NCBI GenBank assembly: GCA_026993525.1
Contig: JALWSS010000084.1
Span: 1-64,000 of the forward strand
DNA: 64,000 nucleotides
Direction: 5' to 3'
From: Saprospiraceae bacterium
GTDB lineage: Bacteria; Bacteroidota; Bacteroidia; Chitinophagales; Saprospiraceae
Shown: positions 45,577-55,200 of the stretch, piece by piece
Position numbering within the stretch: the stretch's first letter is position 1
Layout of the letters: each line of letters opens with the position of its first letter
Program-made: the position numbers and the translations under genes
The notes under the pieces: model-generated
What the model saw: the letters and a program-made list of their open reading frames with translations, nothing else
Told to the model about the DNA's origin: nothing
Databases searched by the model: none

Positions 45577-46623
45577 TCATCCCTTTTTCATGGTAAGCAA
45601 CACCGGCAGGTGGTCGCTGTAGCCGCCGTAATAGTTGGGGCCGCCGTAGGTGCGGCCGGGCATCTCACCGAAGCGATCGTGTTTGTACATCATCTTTTGG
45701 GTTTTGTAGGGTTTGGCTTCCCAATGCGGAAAGGCATTGAGGAGGACATCGTTCACGATGAATTGATCCAGCATGTTCCAGTTGCCACGGTAGTTGTAGG
45801 TGCCAAGGCCTTGTTGGTCGGCTTCGTAAACGAGGTTGTACAGGTTGCCGGAACCGGTCCCGATATCCCGGGAGGCGACGGAAGAACGGGGAGATAGGGC
45901 ATGGAGGTCGGTTGAGATGCTCAGGTTATCCGGTTCGTCGTTGAAGTCGCCCATGAGCAGGATGCCGGCGCTTGGGTTGGCAGCCATGATGGAATCCACT
46001 TTGCTTCGCAACTGCGTTGCAACGTATCTTCTCAGCGGTTCGGTAGCTTTCAGGCCGCCACTCCTCGATGGGGCGTGCACCACGATGGCATAGAGGTCCA
46101 TTTTTCCCTTTTTCATTTTCAGGTGGGCAATGAGGATTTCCCGGGTGCTGTATTTCAGTCTGGGGTTTTTGCGCAGCGAGTCCGGAAAACGGATGCCGGC
46201 GAATTCGGCTGAGATTTTTTTGAAGACCTTTTTGTCAAACAGCAGTGCCACGTCAATCCCGCGTCCGTCCGGCGAATCGTGGTGGATGATCCCGTAGTTC
46301 CCGTTTTTGAGCCGTGGTTGTTCGATGAGGTCTTCGCAAACCTTTCGGTTTTCCACTTCTGCCAATCCTGTCAGATCCGGCAGGCCCATGCCTGAGAGGA
46401 CTTCCGAAATTCTGTCCAGTTTTGTCTGGTAGCGCTCTGCTGTCCATTTCTGGCGGCCATTGGGGGTGAATTCGTCGTCGTTGGTCAGGGGGTCGTCTTC
46501 CAGGTCAAAGAGATTTTCCACATTGTAAAACCCGGCGAGCAGTGTTTGCGTGTTGCCGGCAGGCGACAAAATGAAAAAAGACCAGATGAATGAAGAGGTC
46601 AGGATCAGGGCTTTAAAGCGCAT
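45577..46623 (-). CDS. Secreted endonuclease/exonuclease/phosphatase family protein
   Basis: A metal-dependent phosphodiesterase fold of 348 residues. The ATG at 46623 puts a signal peptide at the start (MRFKALILTSSFIWSFFILSPAGNTQ); 11 further upstream codons lack this. Active-site motifs in order: FYNVENLFD, LAEVENRKV (metal Glu), DGRGIDVALLFD, VVHAPSRSGG, LLMGDFNDEPD (Asp/Asn pair) and YSDHLPVLL (catalytic His). The substrate could be nucleic acid, nucleotide or sugar phosphate; export suggests nutrient scavenging. A good promoter box lies 31 bp upstream. Confidence 0.88.
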   Translation of the reverse strand: MRFKALILTSSFIWSFFILSPAGNTQTLLAGFYNVENLFDLEDDPLTNDDEFTPNGRQKWTAERYQTKLDRISEVLSGMGLPDLTGLAEVENRKVCEDLIEQPRLKNGNYGIIHHDSPDGRGIDVALLFDKKVFKKISAEFAGIRFPDSLRKNPRLKYSTREILIAHLKMKKGKMDLYAIVVHAPSRSGGLKATEPLRRYVATQLRSKVDSIMAANPSAGILLMGDFNDEPDNLSISTDLHALSPRSSVASRDIGTGSGNLYNLVYEADQQGLGTYNYRGNWNMLDQFIVNDVLLNAFPHWEAKPYKTQKMMYKHDRFGEMPGRTYGGPNYYGGYSDHLPVLLTMKKG

Positions 46624-46653
46624 ATCGGGGGATAGTTTTTGGTGAGAAACGGG

Positions 46654-46661
46654 CAAAGGTA
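46654..46661 (-). promoter_or_regulatory. -7 box TACCTTTG for the EEP-family gene
   Basis: TACCTTTG on the minus strand, a full match to TAnnTTTG, 31 bp before the ATG at 46623. The divergent transaldolase gene has the same octamer on the plus strand at 46738-46745. Confidence 0.5.
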
Positions 46662-46737
46662 AAGCTGAATGTTCTGGTTTTCCACATTGCCATTTTGCGA
46701 AGAAAAAAGCTGCCGTGGAAATGGCTGGCGGGTTGGC

Positions 46738-46745
46738 TACCTTTG
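46738..46745 (+). promoter_or_regulatory. -7 box TACCTTTG for the transaldolase gene
   Basis: TACCTTTG on the plus strand, 33 bp before the ATG at 46779. The spacing to the start codon is the same as for the divergent gene, which supports both being real. Confidence 0.5.
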
Positions 46746-46778
46746 CAGCATCTTTCTGACCCGTAAACTCACAAAAGC

Positions 46779-47450
46779 ATGAAGTTCTTCATTGATACAG
46801 CCAATCTTCAGCAAATAGAAGAGGCCGCTTCGCTGGGCATTCTCGACGGTGTAACCACCAACCCCAGCCTCATGGCCAAAGAAGGCATTTCCGGTGCGGC
46901 AAACGTCGAGCGGCATTACCGCACCATTGCAGAAATGGTCCCCGGCGACGTCAGTGCCGAGGTGATCGCCACCGATTTTGAAGGCATGGTGGAAGAGGGA
47001 AAGCGCCTGGCCGGCATTGCTCCCAACATCGTGGTGAAGGTGCCCATGATCAAAGACGGAATCAAGGCCATTTCCCACTTTTCAAAAATCGGCATCAAGA
47101 CCAACTGCACCCTGGTCTTTTCCGGAGCACAGGCGCTGCTGGCGGCCAAAGCCGGTGCTACTTACGTTTCGCCATTCATCGGCCGCATTGATGACATCAA
47201 CTGGGAGGGCATGGACCTGGTAGCCGAGATTGCCGCCATTTACCAGACCCAGGGCATCAAAACGGAGTTGCTGGCCGCTTCCATCCGCAATTCAAAACAC
47301 ATCGTGGAAGCCGCCCTTGCCGGTGCCGATGTGGTTACCTGCCCGCTGAATTCGATTCTCGGTATGCTGAAGCACCCGCTGACGGATATCGGCCTCGAGA
47401 AGTTTTTGGCCGACCACCGCAAGGTACAGGAAGCGGCTGCCAACGTTTGA
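46779..47450 (+). CDS. Small transaldolase / fructose-6-phosphate aldolase family
   Basis: A TIM-barrel aldolase of 223 residues (TalC/FSA class). It moves a dihydroxyacetone unit between sugar phosphates in the non-oxidative pentose phosphate pathway, or cleaves fructose 6-phosphate. The family opening [36 protein letters not shown] is complete, and the Schiff-base lysine is in [12 protein letters not shown] (~85-96). Other motifs: [32 protein letters not shown]. In most Bacteroidota this short enzyme is the only transaldolase. It ends at a strong bidirectional terminator. Confidence 0.92.
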   Translation: MKFFIDTANLQQIEEAASLGILDGVTTNPSLMAKEGISGAANVERHYRTIAEMVPGDVSAEVIATDFEGMVEEGKRLAGIAPNIVVKVPMIKDGIKAISHFSKIGIKTNCTLVFSGAQALLAAKAGATYVSPFIGRIDDINWEGMDLVAEIAAIYQTQGIKTELLAASIRNSKHIVEAALAGADVVTCPLNSILGMLKHPLTDIGLEKFLADHRKVQEAAANV

Positions 47451-47474
47451 CGGCATTGCCATAATCGAAAAAAG

Positions 47475-47511
47475 AAAAAGGTTGATGGAACTGGTTCCGT
47501 CAACCTTTTTT
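47475..47511. terminator. Bidirectional intrinsic terminator
   Basis: AAAAAGGTTGATGGAAC pairs with GTTCCGTCAACCTTTTT (one G-T pair), so the hairpin ends in a T-run on both strands. It separates the convergent transaldolase gene and the haloperoxidase-like gene. Confidence 0.9.
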
Positions 47512-47530
47512 CATGCGCCTGGGGCAAGGC

Positions 47531-48883
47531 TCATTCATTTTGCATTTGGATGTGGTCCACCACCCATTTGCCCACCAGTTTTCCCTGCTCAACGCCAATG
47601 GAACAGGCGGGCATGTAGTGGATGCCTCCGTAAAGGCGGCTGATGGCGGCCTCCTGGCTGGCTTCCATGAAAGAGTTGAACGAGCGGGGTGGCAACCCAA
47701 ATTCCACTTCCACACTGTCCGTGTACGGGAAGGTCTCACCAAAAATGCTGGTCAGGGCGGTGGCTGCGGCAGCTGATATCACGCTGTGTCCGCTGGTGTA
47801 TTCCGGGAATGGAGGCGTTTGCAGGGTTGGTTTCCATTCCGGATCAATGTAGGTGTTGATCACGGTTTCCGGGCGGATGAGTTCACTGCGGTATTTCTCA
47901 TCCCAGCAGGAAATAAATGCATCGGCCAGGGCGATGGCCGTCAATGCATACACTTCGGCAGATTGCATCGCATCGAGCTTGGCCTGCCGGCAGGCAATCT
48001 GGCTGATGCCCATCCAGTGGCCACCGGGTGTGATCTTTTTCGTCGCAAACATCACGTGACCTTTGTGGTGGGAGATGTAGGGGTTGCAGTCCCAGAATTT
48101 GGCAATGGCAACCCTTTCTTCCATTTCAGTTTCTTCCGGCGCACCGTCAATGGCGTGGTACACCTCCATGGTTTCCTTCATAAACTGGCTGTTGGGCTCG
48201 GTGGAGAAGGGCGTTGGGGGTGCCGGCACAAATTGTTCCGCACTGTCAATCACAAAGGGCCGGATTTTGTTCCAGTGCGGCTCTATGGCATCCATGTAGT
48301 CCGGCGGCGTTGGTTTCCACCTTGAAGGATCATCCGTGATGGTGTATTTCGGGAAGGTCCGGGTTTGCTTGTAGTTGTCTTTATCGGCCCATGCAAGGAT
48401 GTGATCGGCCACAGTGTCGCCGTAGGCCAGTGAGCGGTCATAGACATCCTGTGGCATGTTCACCGCTTTGAATTCTTCCAAAAGGCCATTTTCAAATTTC
48501 TCGATTTTTTCTTCGGAAAAAATCAATGCCTTGCCCACTTTGAGCATGGCGTGGGCTCCTGCCAGGGGGTAGCAGTATTCTTTGCCTTCCCCGGGCTGAG
48601 GAGCAGGGGTCAGGTCTCTCAATTGGCCGGCAAGGCTCTGGTATTCATCGTAACCGGGAACCATGGCCTCATAAGCTGCAACGGTAGCGTAGGCGTAGAT
48701 CCTGCTGGCAACAGGCGGTGAAAAAATGTCGTGTACGATCACATCTGTGATCTCCTTCAGTGAGCGGTGGAGGTACTCCGGGTCGGAGGCATCCTGCTTC
48801 CAGTTGGGGTTGCTTGTCTGACAACTGAAAATCAAAACAGCACAAACCAACAATGCGAATGCCTTGCTCAAATGTTGCTTCAT
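47531..48883 (-). CDS. Vanadium-dependent haloperoxidase-like PAP2 lipoprotein
   Basis: A protein of 450 residues with a lipoprotein signal (LLVCAVLIFSCQ; Cys21). The C-terminal half carries the three PAP2/vanadium haloperoxidase motifs: KYRSELIRP (~325-335), PFPEYTSGHS (~365-375) and SRLYGGIHYMPAC (~412-425), which bind phosphate or vanadate. Members of this family either oxidise halides with peroxide or act as acid phosphatases. The tyrosine and proline pattern before the second motif (TPPFPEYTSGHS) is like the bacterial haloperoxidase-like proteins. Which activity applies cannot be told. Located in the cell envelope. Confidence 0.87.
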   Translation of the reverse strand: MKQHLSKAFALLVCAVLIFSCQTSNPNWKQDASDPEYLHRSLKEITDVIVHDIFSPPVASRIYAYATVAAYEAMVPGYDEYQSLAGQLRDLTPAPQPGEGKEYCYPLAGAHAMLKVGKALIFSEEKIEKFENGLLEEFKAVNMPQDVYDRSLAYGDTVADHILAWADKDNYKQTRTFPKYTITDDPSRWKPTPPDYMDAIEPHWNKIRPFVIDSAEQFVPAPPTPFSTEPNSQFMKETMEVYHAIDGAPEETEMEERVAIAKFWDCNPYISHHKGHVMFATKKITPGGHWMGISQIACRQAKLDAMQSAEVYALTAIALADAFISCWDEKYRSELIRPETVINTYIDPEWKPTLQTPPFPEYTSGHSVISAAAATALTSIFGETFPYTDSVEVEFGLPPRSFNSFMEASQEAAISRLYGGIHYMPACSIGVEQGKLVGKWVVDHIQMQNE

Positions 48884-49111
48884 AACGGGTGTAATTTGAT
48901 GTCAAATATTGAGGAAAAAAATTGAAACGCTTGCTTCAACGGAGAGGAGATTGTTTGCCGGAATTTCAGAGGTGGCCCCAAAATTAAGCATGTGAATGGA
49001 AATTCCTTCCCTTAATGCGGCTTTCTGCCGAAATCGCTCCACAAACCATTTCTGAACTTTTCGCGGGCTATTGCAGCCGGGCCGTTATTTTTGGCGCTCT
49101 AACTTTCAGGC
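48884..49111. other. Divergent intergenic region
   Basis: It holds the promoters of the haloperoxidase-like gene (-) and the GT-C-like gene (+). ATTTGA-tg-TCAAAT (48894-48907) is a perfect short inverted repeat 11 bp before the minus-strand ATG and could be an operator. TAACTTTC at 49099 is close to the -7 consensus but leaves almost no leader. Confidence 0.35.
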
Positions 49112-51478
49112 ATGTACCAAAACTATTTCAGTCAGAAAAGGGGGCCCCTGCTAACCCTTTCATTTACACTGGCTTTCATATTGTGGAAGTACTGGGGCAT
49201 GGTGGTCTCACTTGGCAGCATGAAGGTGATGGACCCGTACAGGGATGGCATCAAGACCTACCTGAATTCAGTCTGGCATGCCCAATTCAGTCCTTCCATG
49301 ACCCTTTTCACGGGGATGAACTACCCCTATCCCGAGCACATCGTGGCGGCCACCGAGATGCCGGGAGTGGCCATGCTACTGCGCCTGGCCGAACCGCTGG
49401 TGCCCGGAATCAGCTGGCATGTGTTCGGAATCATGCACGCCTTGCTGTTGCTCGGCGTACTGGCATGTGCCTGGTTTCTTTTCCGGATACTCAAAATGTG
49501 GGAAGTACCGGATTGGGTGGCTGTTCCGGCGGCTTTGTTCATTACCATCCTCGCTCCGCAAAACCTGCGCATGCCCACGCACATGGGCCTGGCACCGCTG
49601 TTTGTGATACCTGGTTTGCTGTACCTGCTGTTGCGTTATGTTCGTCGTCCCAACGTGAAAACAGCCCTGCTCACCGCTGCATTCATTGTGGCGGTGTCCC
49701 TCCTGCATTTTTACTTTTTTGCCATTACCGTGATTTGCCTCGGCCTGTTTTTTTTCTTTTGGTCGCTGCGCAATGTCGTATTCACGAAGGCCCCGGTCGT
49801 TTCATTTGCCAGGTTCCTCGGGCATGTGGCCCTGATGGTGGGTTTGCCACTGCTCATCTTTGTGCCCTGGCTCATCCTCGCCGACCCCGTTCCGGGGCGA
49901 AACCCGGAGCCCTGGGGTTTCCTGTATTACCACGCCATCCTCGATAGCATATTCACTTCTCCGCACCTGCCATTCTGGAAATGGCTTTCTGAAAACGGGG
50001 CAAAATTCAAAGAATCGGATTTCGAGGGCTGGTCGTATGTGGGATTGGTGGCCGGTTTTTTTTCAGTGTCCTTCACCCTTCGGGCAATGGCGGGGCTGCT
50101 GTTGAGCCGCCTGCGGAAAAAACCTTTTGGTGTAAATGCTGTGTTCATGGCACTGTGGCTGACGGCCATTGTCACCATGCTGCTCAGCATGAGCTGGCCA
50201 TTCACCATACCTGGGTGGGAGGGGCTGCTCGATTACATGGGGCCTTTGAAACAGTTTCGATCCACCGGCCGCTTCGCCTGGATTTTTTATTTCGTCGCAA
50301 ACCTGATGGCGGTTGCCCTTATCTACCATTGGGTGCGTGGCTGGAAAAGACAACTTGCCGGAAAGGTATTTTTGGGGGTGTGCCTGACTGTGCTGGGTGT
50401 GGAGGCCTGGCAGTTTTCCAATTGCGGGGCTTACTACCACGATTACAAACTCAGGGAAATTGCCGAACTGAATCCGGGGCACAGATTTTCGGATGCCGGG
50501 GTGGATTGGAGCCAATACCAGGCGGTGGTGCCCCTGCCGTACTACAATGTGGGCTCTGACCATTTTTTCTCCATTGGCGGAGCCGAATCGGTGCAAAAAT
50601 CGTTGATCCTTTCGGTGCAAACCGGTTTGCCGGTGACCGGGGCCATGCTTACCCGCTCCTCGCCCTGGCAGGCATTTCTGCAACACCAACTGGTGACGGA
50701 GCCCTATCGCCTGCCGGCAATCCTTGAAGATTATCCGAATCAAAAACCACTGTTGTTGCTCTTCAGCCATGTGCTGGGGCCGGCGGATATTGGAAAGTGG
50801 GAGCATCTGAAAATGTTTTCAGACCCGGTTTTGTCCGGCGGGTCCTGGACTGTTTACAAATCCGGACTTTCTGCTTTTGCGAAGCGGATACAATACCGGG
50901 TGGACAGCTTGCGAAGCGAGGCAAGAAAGCAATTGCTCTTCAGCAAGGACGGATTCTTCACTGCTTCCGATTCTGTCTCATTTGTTTACAATTCCCTCGA
51001 TGAATTTCCTTCGGAAAAAAGCTACCGGGGAGGCGGAGCCGCCGGCCTGACAGGCCCGGCGTATCATCCGGTGTGCAGCAATGCCCTCGGGGGGGCTCCT
51101 GCAAATGCCGGCTACAAGCTGAGCCTGTGGGTATATGTTCGGGAACCGGGGCAGGCCACCAGCACCATTTTTCTGAAGGAATATGACGGGGCTGGCAATT
51201 TGTTGCAGCAGAGCACCTATGGCATTGGTTTTCAGGCCACGGTGTACGATCCGAAGGGATGGGTCTTGCTGGAATGCCCTTTCACCACAGCCGGCAATTC
51301 TTCAAATATCGAGGTGGGCCTCCATTGGCCGAAGGCCGAAGAAAACCAAAAAATCTGGGTGGATGAGGTGTTGATAAAACCTGCCGGCGCTGACCTCTGC
51401 CGGGAAACTCCGGATGAATTCTGGTGGAACAACCGCCACTGGAGAATACGAAATGACGGGCTGCAACTTACTGATTAG
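49112..51478 (+). CDS. Polytopic membrane protein, GT-C glycosyltransferase-like
   Basis: A protein of 788 residues. About ten to twelve membrane helices occupy residues ~10-450; the first loop holds acidic residues (MDPYRDGIKTYLN, ~40-52) as in GT-C enzymes that use polyprenyl-linked sugars, and EHIVAATEMPG follows. The C-terminal ~330 residues are soluble: a region ~455-610 (PLPYYNVGSDHFFSIGG, like YfhO/DUF6311-type proteins) and a beta-sandwich, possibly carbohydrate-binding, at ~640-770 (YKLSLWVYVREPGQATSTIFLKEYDG). Likely transfers a sugar to a surface molecule or glycosylates secreted proteins; the family assignment is by overall character, not by a decisive motif. Its last 11 bases overlap the convergent SPOR gene. 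Confidence 0.6.
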   Translation: MYQNYFSQKRGPLLTLSFTLAFILWKYWGMVVSLGSMKVMDPYRDGIKTYLNSVWHAQFSPSMTLFTGMNYPYPEHIVAATEMPGVAMLLRLAEPLVPGISWHVFGIMHALLLLGVLACAWFLFRILKMWEVPDWVAVPAALFITILAPQNLRMPTHMGLAPLFVIPGLLYLLLRYVRRPNVKTALLTAAFIVAVSLLHFYFFAITVICLGLFFFFWSLRNVVFTKAPVVSFARFLGHVALMVGLPLLIFVPWLILADPVPGRNPEPWGFLYYHAILDSIFTSPHLPFWKWLSENGAKFKESDFEGWSYVGLVAGFFSVSFTLRAMAGLLLSRLRKKPFGVNAVFMALWLTAIVTMLLSMSWPFTIPGWEGLLDYMGPLKQFRSTGRFAWIFYFVANLMAVALIYHWVRGWKRQLAGKVFLGVCLTVLGVEAWQFSNCGAYYHDYKLREIAELNPGHRFSDAGVDWSQYQAVVPLPYYNVGSDHFFSIGGAESVQKSLILSVQTGLPVTGAMLTRSSPWQAFLQHQLVTEPYRLPAILEDYPNQKPLLLLFSHVLGPADIGKWEHLKMFSDPVLSGGSWTVYKSGLSAFAKRIQYRVDSLRSEARKQLLFSKDGFFTASDSVSFVYNSLDEFPSEKSYRGGGAAGLTGPAYHPVCSNALGGAPANAGYKLSLWVYVREPGQATSTIFLKEYDGAGNLLQQSTYGIGFQATVYDPKGWVLLECPFTTAGNSSNIEVGLHWPKAEENQKIWVDEVLIKPAGADLCRETPDEFWWNNRHWRIRNDGLQLTD

Positions 51479-52010
51479 CACCGCTTTTTAACTTCACATA
51501 ACTGTCAACGCCATCGGCTTTCAGGCGTTGCTGCAATTCGCGGGCCTCGTCCAGGTTGTCGAAGCGGTCAACGAGGATCACTGCGTATTTACCCCGGTCA
51601 AATAGTTCTACCCTCGCATTTTCGTAGCCTTTGCTGCGCAATTTTTTTACCAGCCTGTCGGCGTTGGCCCGCTGTGTGAATGAGCCAGCAAGCACCATGT
51701 ACCGGCCCTCAGTGGTGGGGGTGAATGCCGGCTGCGATGTTGTTGTGGCAGCTTCGGTTTCTTCTGAAGAGGTGACTTCAGGGGTTTCGTCGGTTACTTT
51801 TTCAGCAGCCTCGGCCGGCATTTCATTTTCTTCTATCAAACTGGTGTCGGTTTCCGTCTGAACCGCTTCGGGTTGACTTTCTTCCTGTTGCGTGACAACG
51901 GGTTGGGTGCTGTCTTCTTTGGCAGCTTTGGTCAGCCGTATCACCAGCAAGATGATGGCGATGACGCAGGCCGAGATAATGGTTACGGTAAGGATATCCT
52001 GTTTTGACAT
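51468..52010 (-). CDS. SPOR-domain membrane protein
   Basis: A protein of 180 residues from the ATG at 52010 (the frame extends upstream but only from there is there a normal start followed by a membrane helix). Layout: short cytoplasmic N terminus, one membrane helix (~7-27; TVTIISACVIAIILLVIRL), an acidic, Thr/Glu/Pro-rich linker (~30-100) and a C-terminal SPOR domain (~103-178; RYMVLAGSFTQRANADRLVKKLRSKGYENARVE). SPOR domains bind peptidoglycan lacking stem peptides, usually at the division septum (compare FtsN, DamX). Hence a probable division or cell-wall remodelling role. Confidence 0.85.
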   Translation of the reverse strand: MSKQDILTVTIISACVIAIILLVIRLTKAAKEDSTQPVVTQQEESQPEAVQTETDTSLIEENEMPAEAAEKVTDETPEVTSSEETEAATTTSQPAFTPTTEGRYMVLAGSFTQRANADRLVKKLRSKGYENARVELFDRGKYAVILVDRFDNLDEARELQQRLKADGVDSYVKLKSGANQ

Positions 52011-52220
52011 GGTGAGCTTGTTTGCAGGCAGAATTGCTTTGAATGATGATGGGTTAACTCGTTTGGTGTGGTAAATATAGTCTGCAACTTTTTGAAATTC
52101 AACAAGGCTGAAAACTACCCCGCCTGACGAGGCCGAATTGGAAGTGGCTTCCGTTCCCGGCCAGGATTTGAAGTTGCATATTTGCCTTTTGTCGTAGCGA
52201 AGAAACACCAAGCCCAAAAT

Positions 52221-55200
52221 ATGAATGTAAAGATTATCTCCGCCGGCGCCGGCAGCGGAAAGACCTACCGGCTGACTTCCGAACTCGTTTCCTTTCTGAA
52301 GTCAGGCGAAGTGAGGCCTTCCGGGGTGATTGCAACCACCTTCACCAACAAGGCCGCAGCAGAACTCCACGAACGGGTCAGAACCCGCCTGATAGAAGAA
52401 GGCCTGAGCGATAAGGCCAATGAGCTGGGCCACGCAATGATTGGAACCGTACACAGCCTTGGTGTCAAATTGCTCAGCCGGTTTGCCCTCGAGGCCGGTA
52501 TTTCACCTGAGGTGGACATCATTGCGGAGGAAGACCGGCAATTGTTTTTCAGCCAGTCCATGGCCACCGTGATGACCCACGAAAGGGTCAGCTCGATAGA
52601 GAAATTGGCCGGCAGGCTGAGTTTGAGCGCAGCGGAAAATAACTATACCGATTGGAGAAAGATGCTGCGGGATATCACGGACCTTTCCCGTGCCAATGAT
52701 TTCAGTATTGACACGCTTGAGCTCAGTAAAAACAAGTCCATTGGGGAGTTTAAAAAGTTTCTTCATCCGGCAGAAGGTGATGAGCAGTATGTGAACCTGA
52801 GTGCCGATGCCTGGAATGCCAGGTTGAAAGAATTGATGGGGCAGACCATCGGGCGTCTGGAACAGAACGAGGACAGCACGAAAAAAACACAGTCGGTCGT
52901 TGACGACCTGCAAAAATTGCTGATAAAGCTGGAGCGGGGAGCGCCATTGTCCTGGGCCGAATGGGCCAAAATTTCAAAGTTGTCGGTTGGGGCAAAAAGC
53001 CGGACAGATGTAGAAGAACTGTTGGCGTTTGCCAAAGCCCATTACCTGCATCCGGAATTCCAACAGGACCTCAATGCTTTTATCGCTGAAATCTTCGACA
53101 TGGCCGGCGCCGCCCTCACAGAATACGCCAGTTTCAAAAAGCAGCGGGGCCTGATAGATTACACCGACATGGAGGTGCTGGTGCGCCACCTGCTCGACAG
53201 GCCCGATGTGCAGGCCATTCTCAGCAAGGAACTGGATTTGTTGATGGTGGACGAATTTCAGGATACCAACCCCTTGCAATTGGACATCTTTCTGAAACTT
53301 TCCAGGTTGGCCAGGCAGTCCGTTTGGGTGGGCGACCCCAAACAGAGCATTTATGGTTTCAGGGGTGCTGAGCCAGCCTTGATACAGGCCATCATCGAGG
53401 ATCAGGGAGGCCTTGATCCTGAAAATATCCAACCCTTTTCATGGCGCTCGAGGGAAGACCTGGTCAATTTCTCCAACGCCGTATTCACTTCGGCTTTCAA
53501 CCACATTCCGGAAGGCCAGGTGGCCCTGGAAGCCAAAAGAAGGGCCACAGATGAGCCGGCAGAAGCCGGTGCACCGGTCCGGATTTGGGAGTTGTCTCCC
53601 GCTGACCCCTCAGCCAGGCTGCGCACCGAATGGATGCACAACTCCATCGCATCAGCCATTGCCTCCCTGGTGCAGGCTCCTCCGATTGTTTTACCGAAGG
53701 GAGAGAAAAAATGGCGCAAAGCCGTGGCAGGTGATGTGGCGGTGTTGTGCCGCTCCAACGATGCCTGCCGGCAAATTGCGGGGGCGTTGCACCGCTCGGG
53801 CCTGAAGGCTTCCGTGGCCCGTGCCGGATTGCTGGAGACAGCCGAGGCCAGGCTGGTGATGGCTTCCCTTCGCCTGATCCTCAACAGGTATGATTCACTG
53901 GCGAAGGCCGAATTGTGGTACTTCACTTCAGATCACAACCTGGAGCAAATCATTCAGGACCGCCTGGACTACCTGGAAGCAATGGAAAATGGCGCCTCTG
54001 AGGCAGGCTGGGGAAGTGAGGTCGGGGTGATTGCACATATCAACCGGCTGCGACAAACGGTGGGAGAACTTTCTGCCTCTGAATTGATCCGGTTGTTGCT
54101 GGATGAACTGGATTTGCGAAGGATCATCATTCGCTGGGGCAATGCAGACCAACGCCTGTCCAATGTCGAACAAATCGTAAAAAATGCCCTGGATTACGAA
54201 GATGCCTGCATCCGTCGCAATGCGGCTGCTTCACTTGGAGGGTTTTTGCTGTGGTTGAATGAAATGGCGAGGAATGACATTGACGAGCAGGGAACTGCCG
54301 ATACCCCCGATGCGGTGAAGGTGGTTACCTACCACCGAAGCAAAGGGCTGGAGTATCCCATCGTGGTTTGCAACAACCTGTGGCAGTCCCTCCGCGCCGA
54401 TCTGTGGGGGGCAGGCATTGTCAGACAATCCGGCACAATTGATCTTTCAAACCCCCTGTCAGGGCGCTGGCTGCGTCTGTGGGTGAACCCTTACGCACGG
54501 CAATATCAACGAACCGTCCTGGCGGAGCGCCTGAGCAATTCCGAAGAACAAAAACTGGAAACAGAACGTGCATTGGCCGAGGAAAAACGCCTGCTATACG
54601 TGGGCTTTACCAGAGCGAGGGATTACCTCGTGTTGCCAACGGCTGCCAAATATCCACCCCAGTGGTTCGACAGGGTAATGGGCCTGCCCGACGGGATGAG
54701 CTCTGTGGTTCAGTTGTTTCAAAGCGGGGAAGTGCAGTGGGCCGGGAAACCCGTAGTCGTCGAGACCCGGCAGTTGGAATTTGATCTGGAAGCGGGAAGT
54801 GCCGGTCGTGCCCGGCGGGAAGCGGTTCATTATTTCGACAGCCCTGCCGGCAGAAGCGACCATCAGGATTACTTCATAGATTTTTCAGAATGGCGGTCGG
54901 AATACCAGGTGGTAGAAAGTGAGGAATATGCGGCGGCTTTTTCAGAAGTAGAAGAAGAGGCGGCCTTTGCCCTTCTGCAATTGTTCAGGTCCTCGAGGCT
55001 GCATTACAGCGATGCTGAATTGATGGAATTGATGGAAGACCAAATGAGGGTTTCACCTTCGCTAAGGGGTTTGCTCCCCAAAGCCGGGCTGTTGCAACGC
55101 CTGAAGAATTGCCAGCAATTGTTGCGGAATAAACTGGGAGGCAACCCGGAATACCTGAAACCGCTCAGTGGCGAGTTGCAGGATAAAAAATATCACCTGG

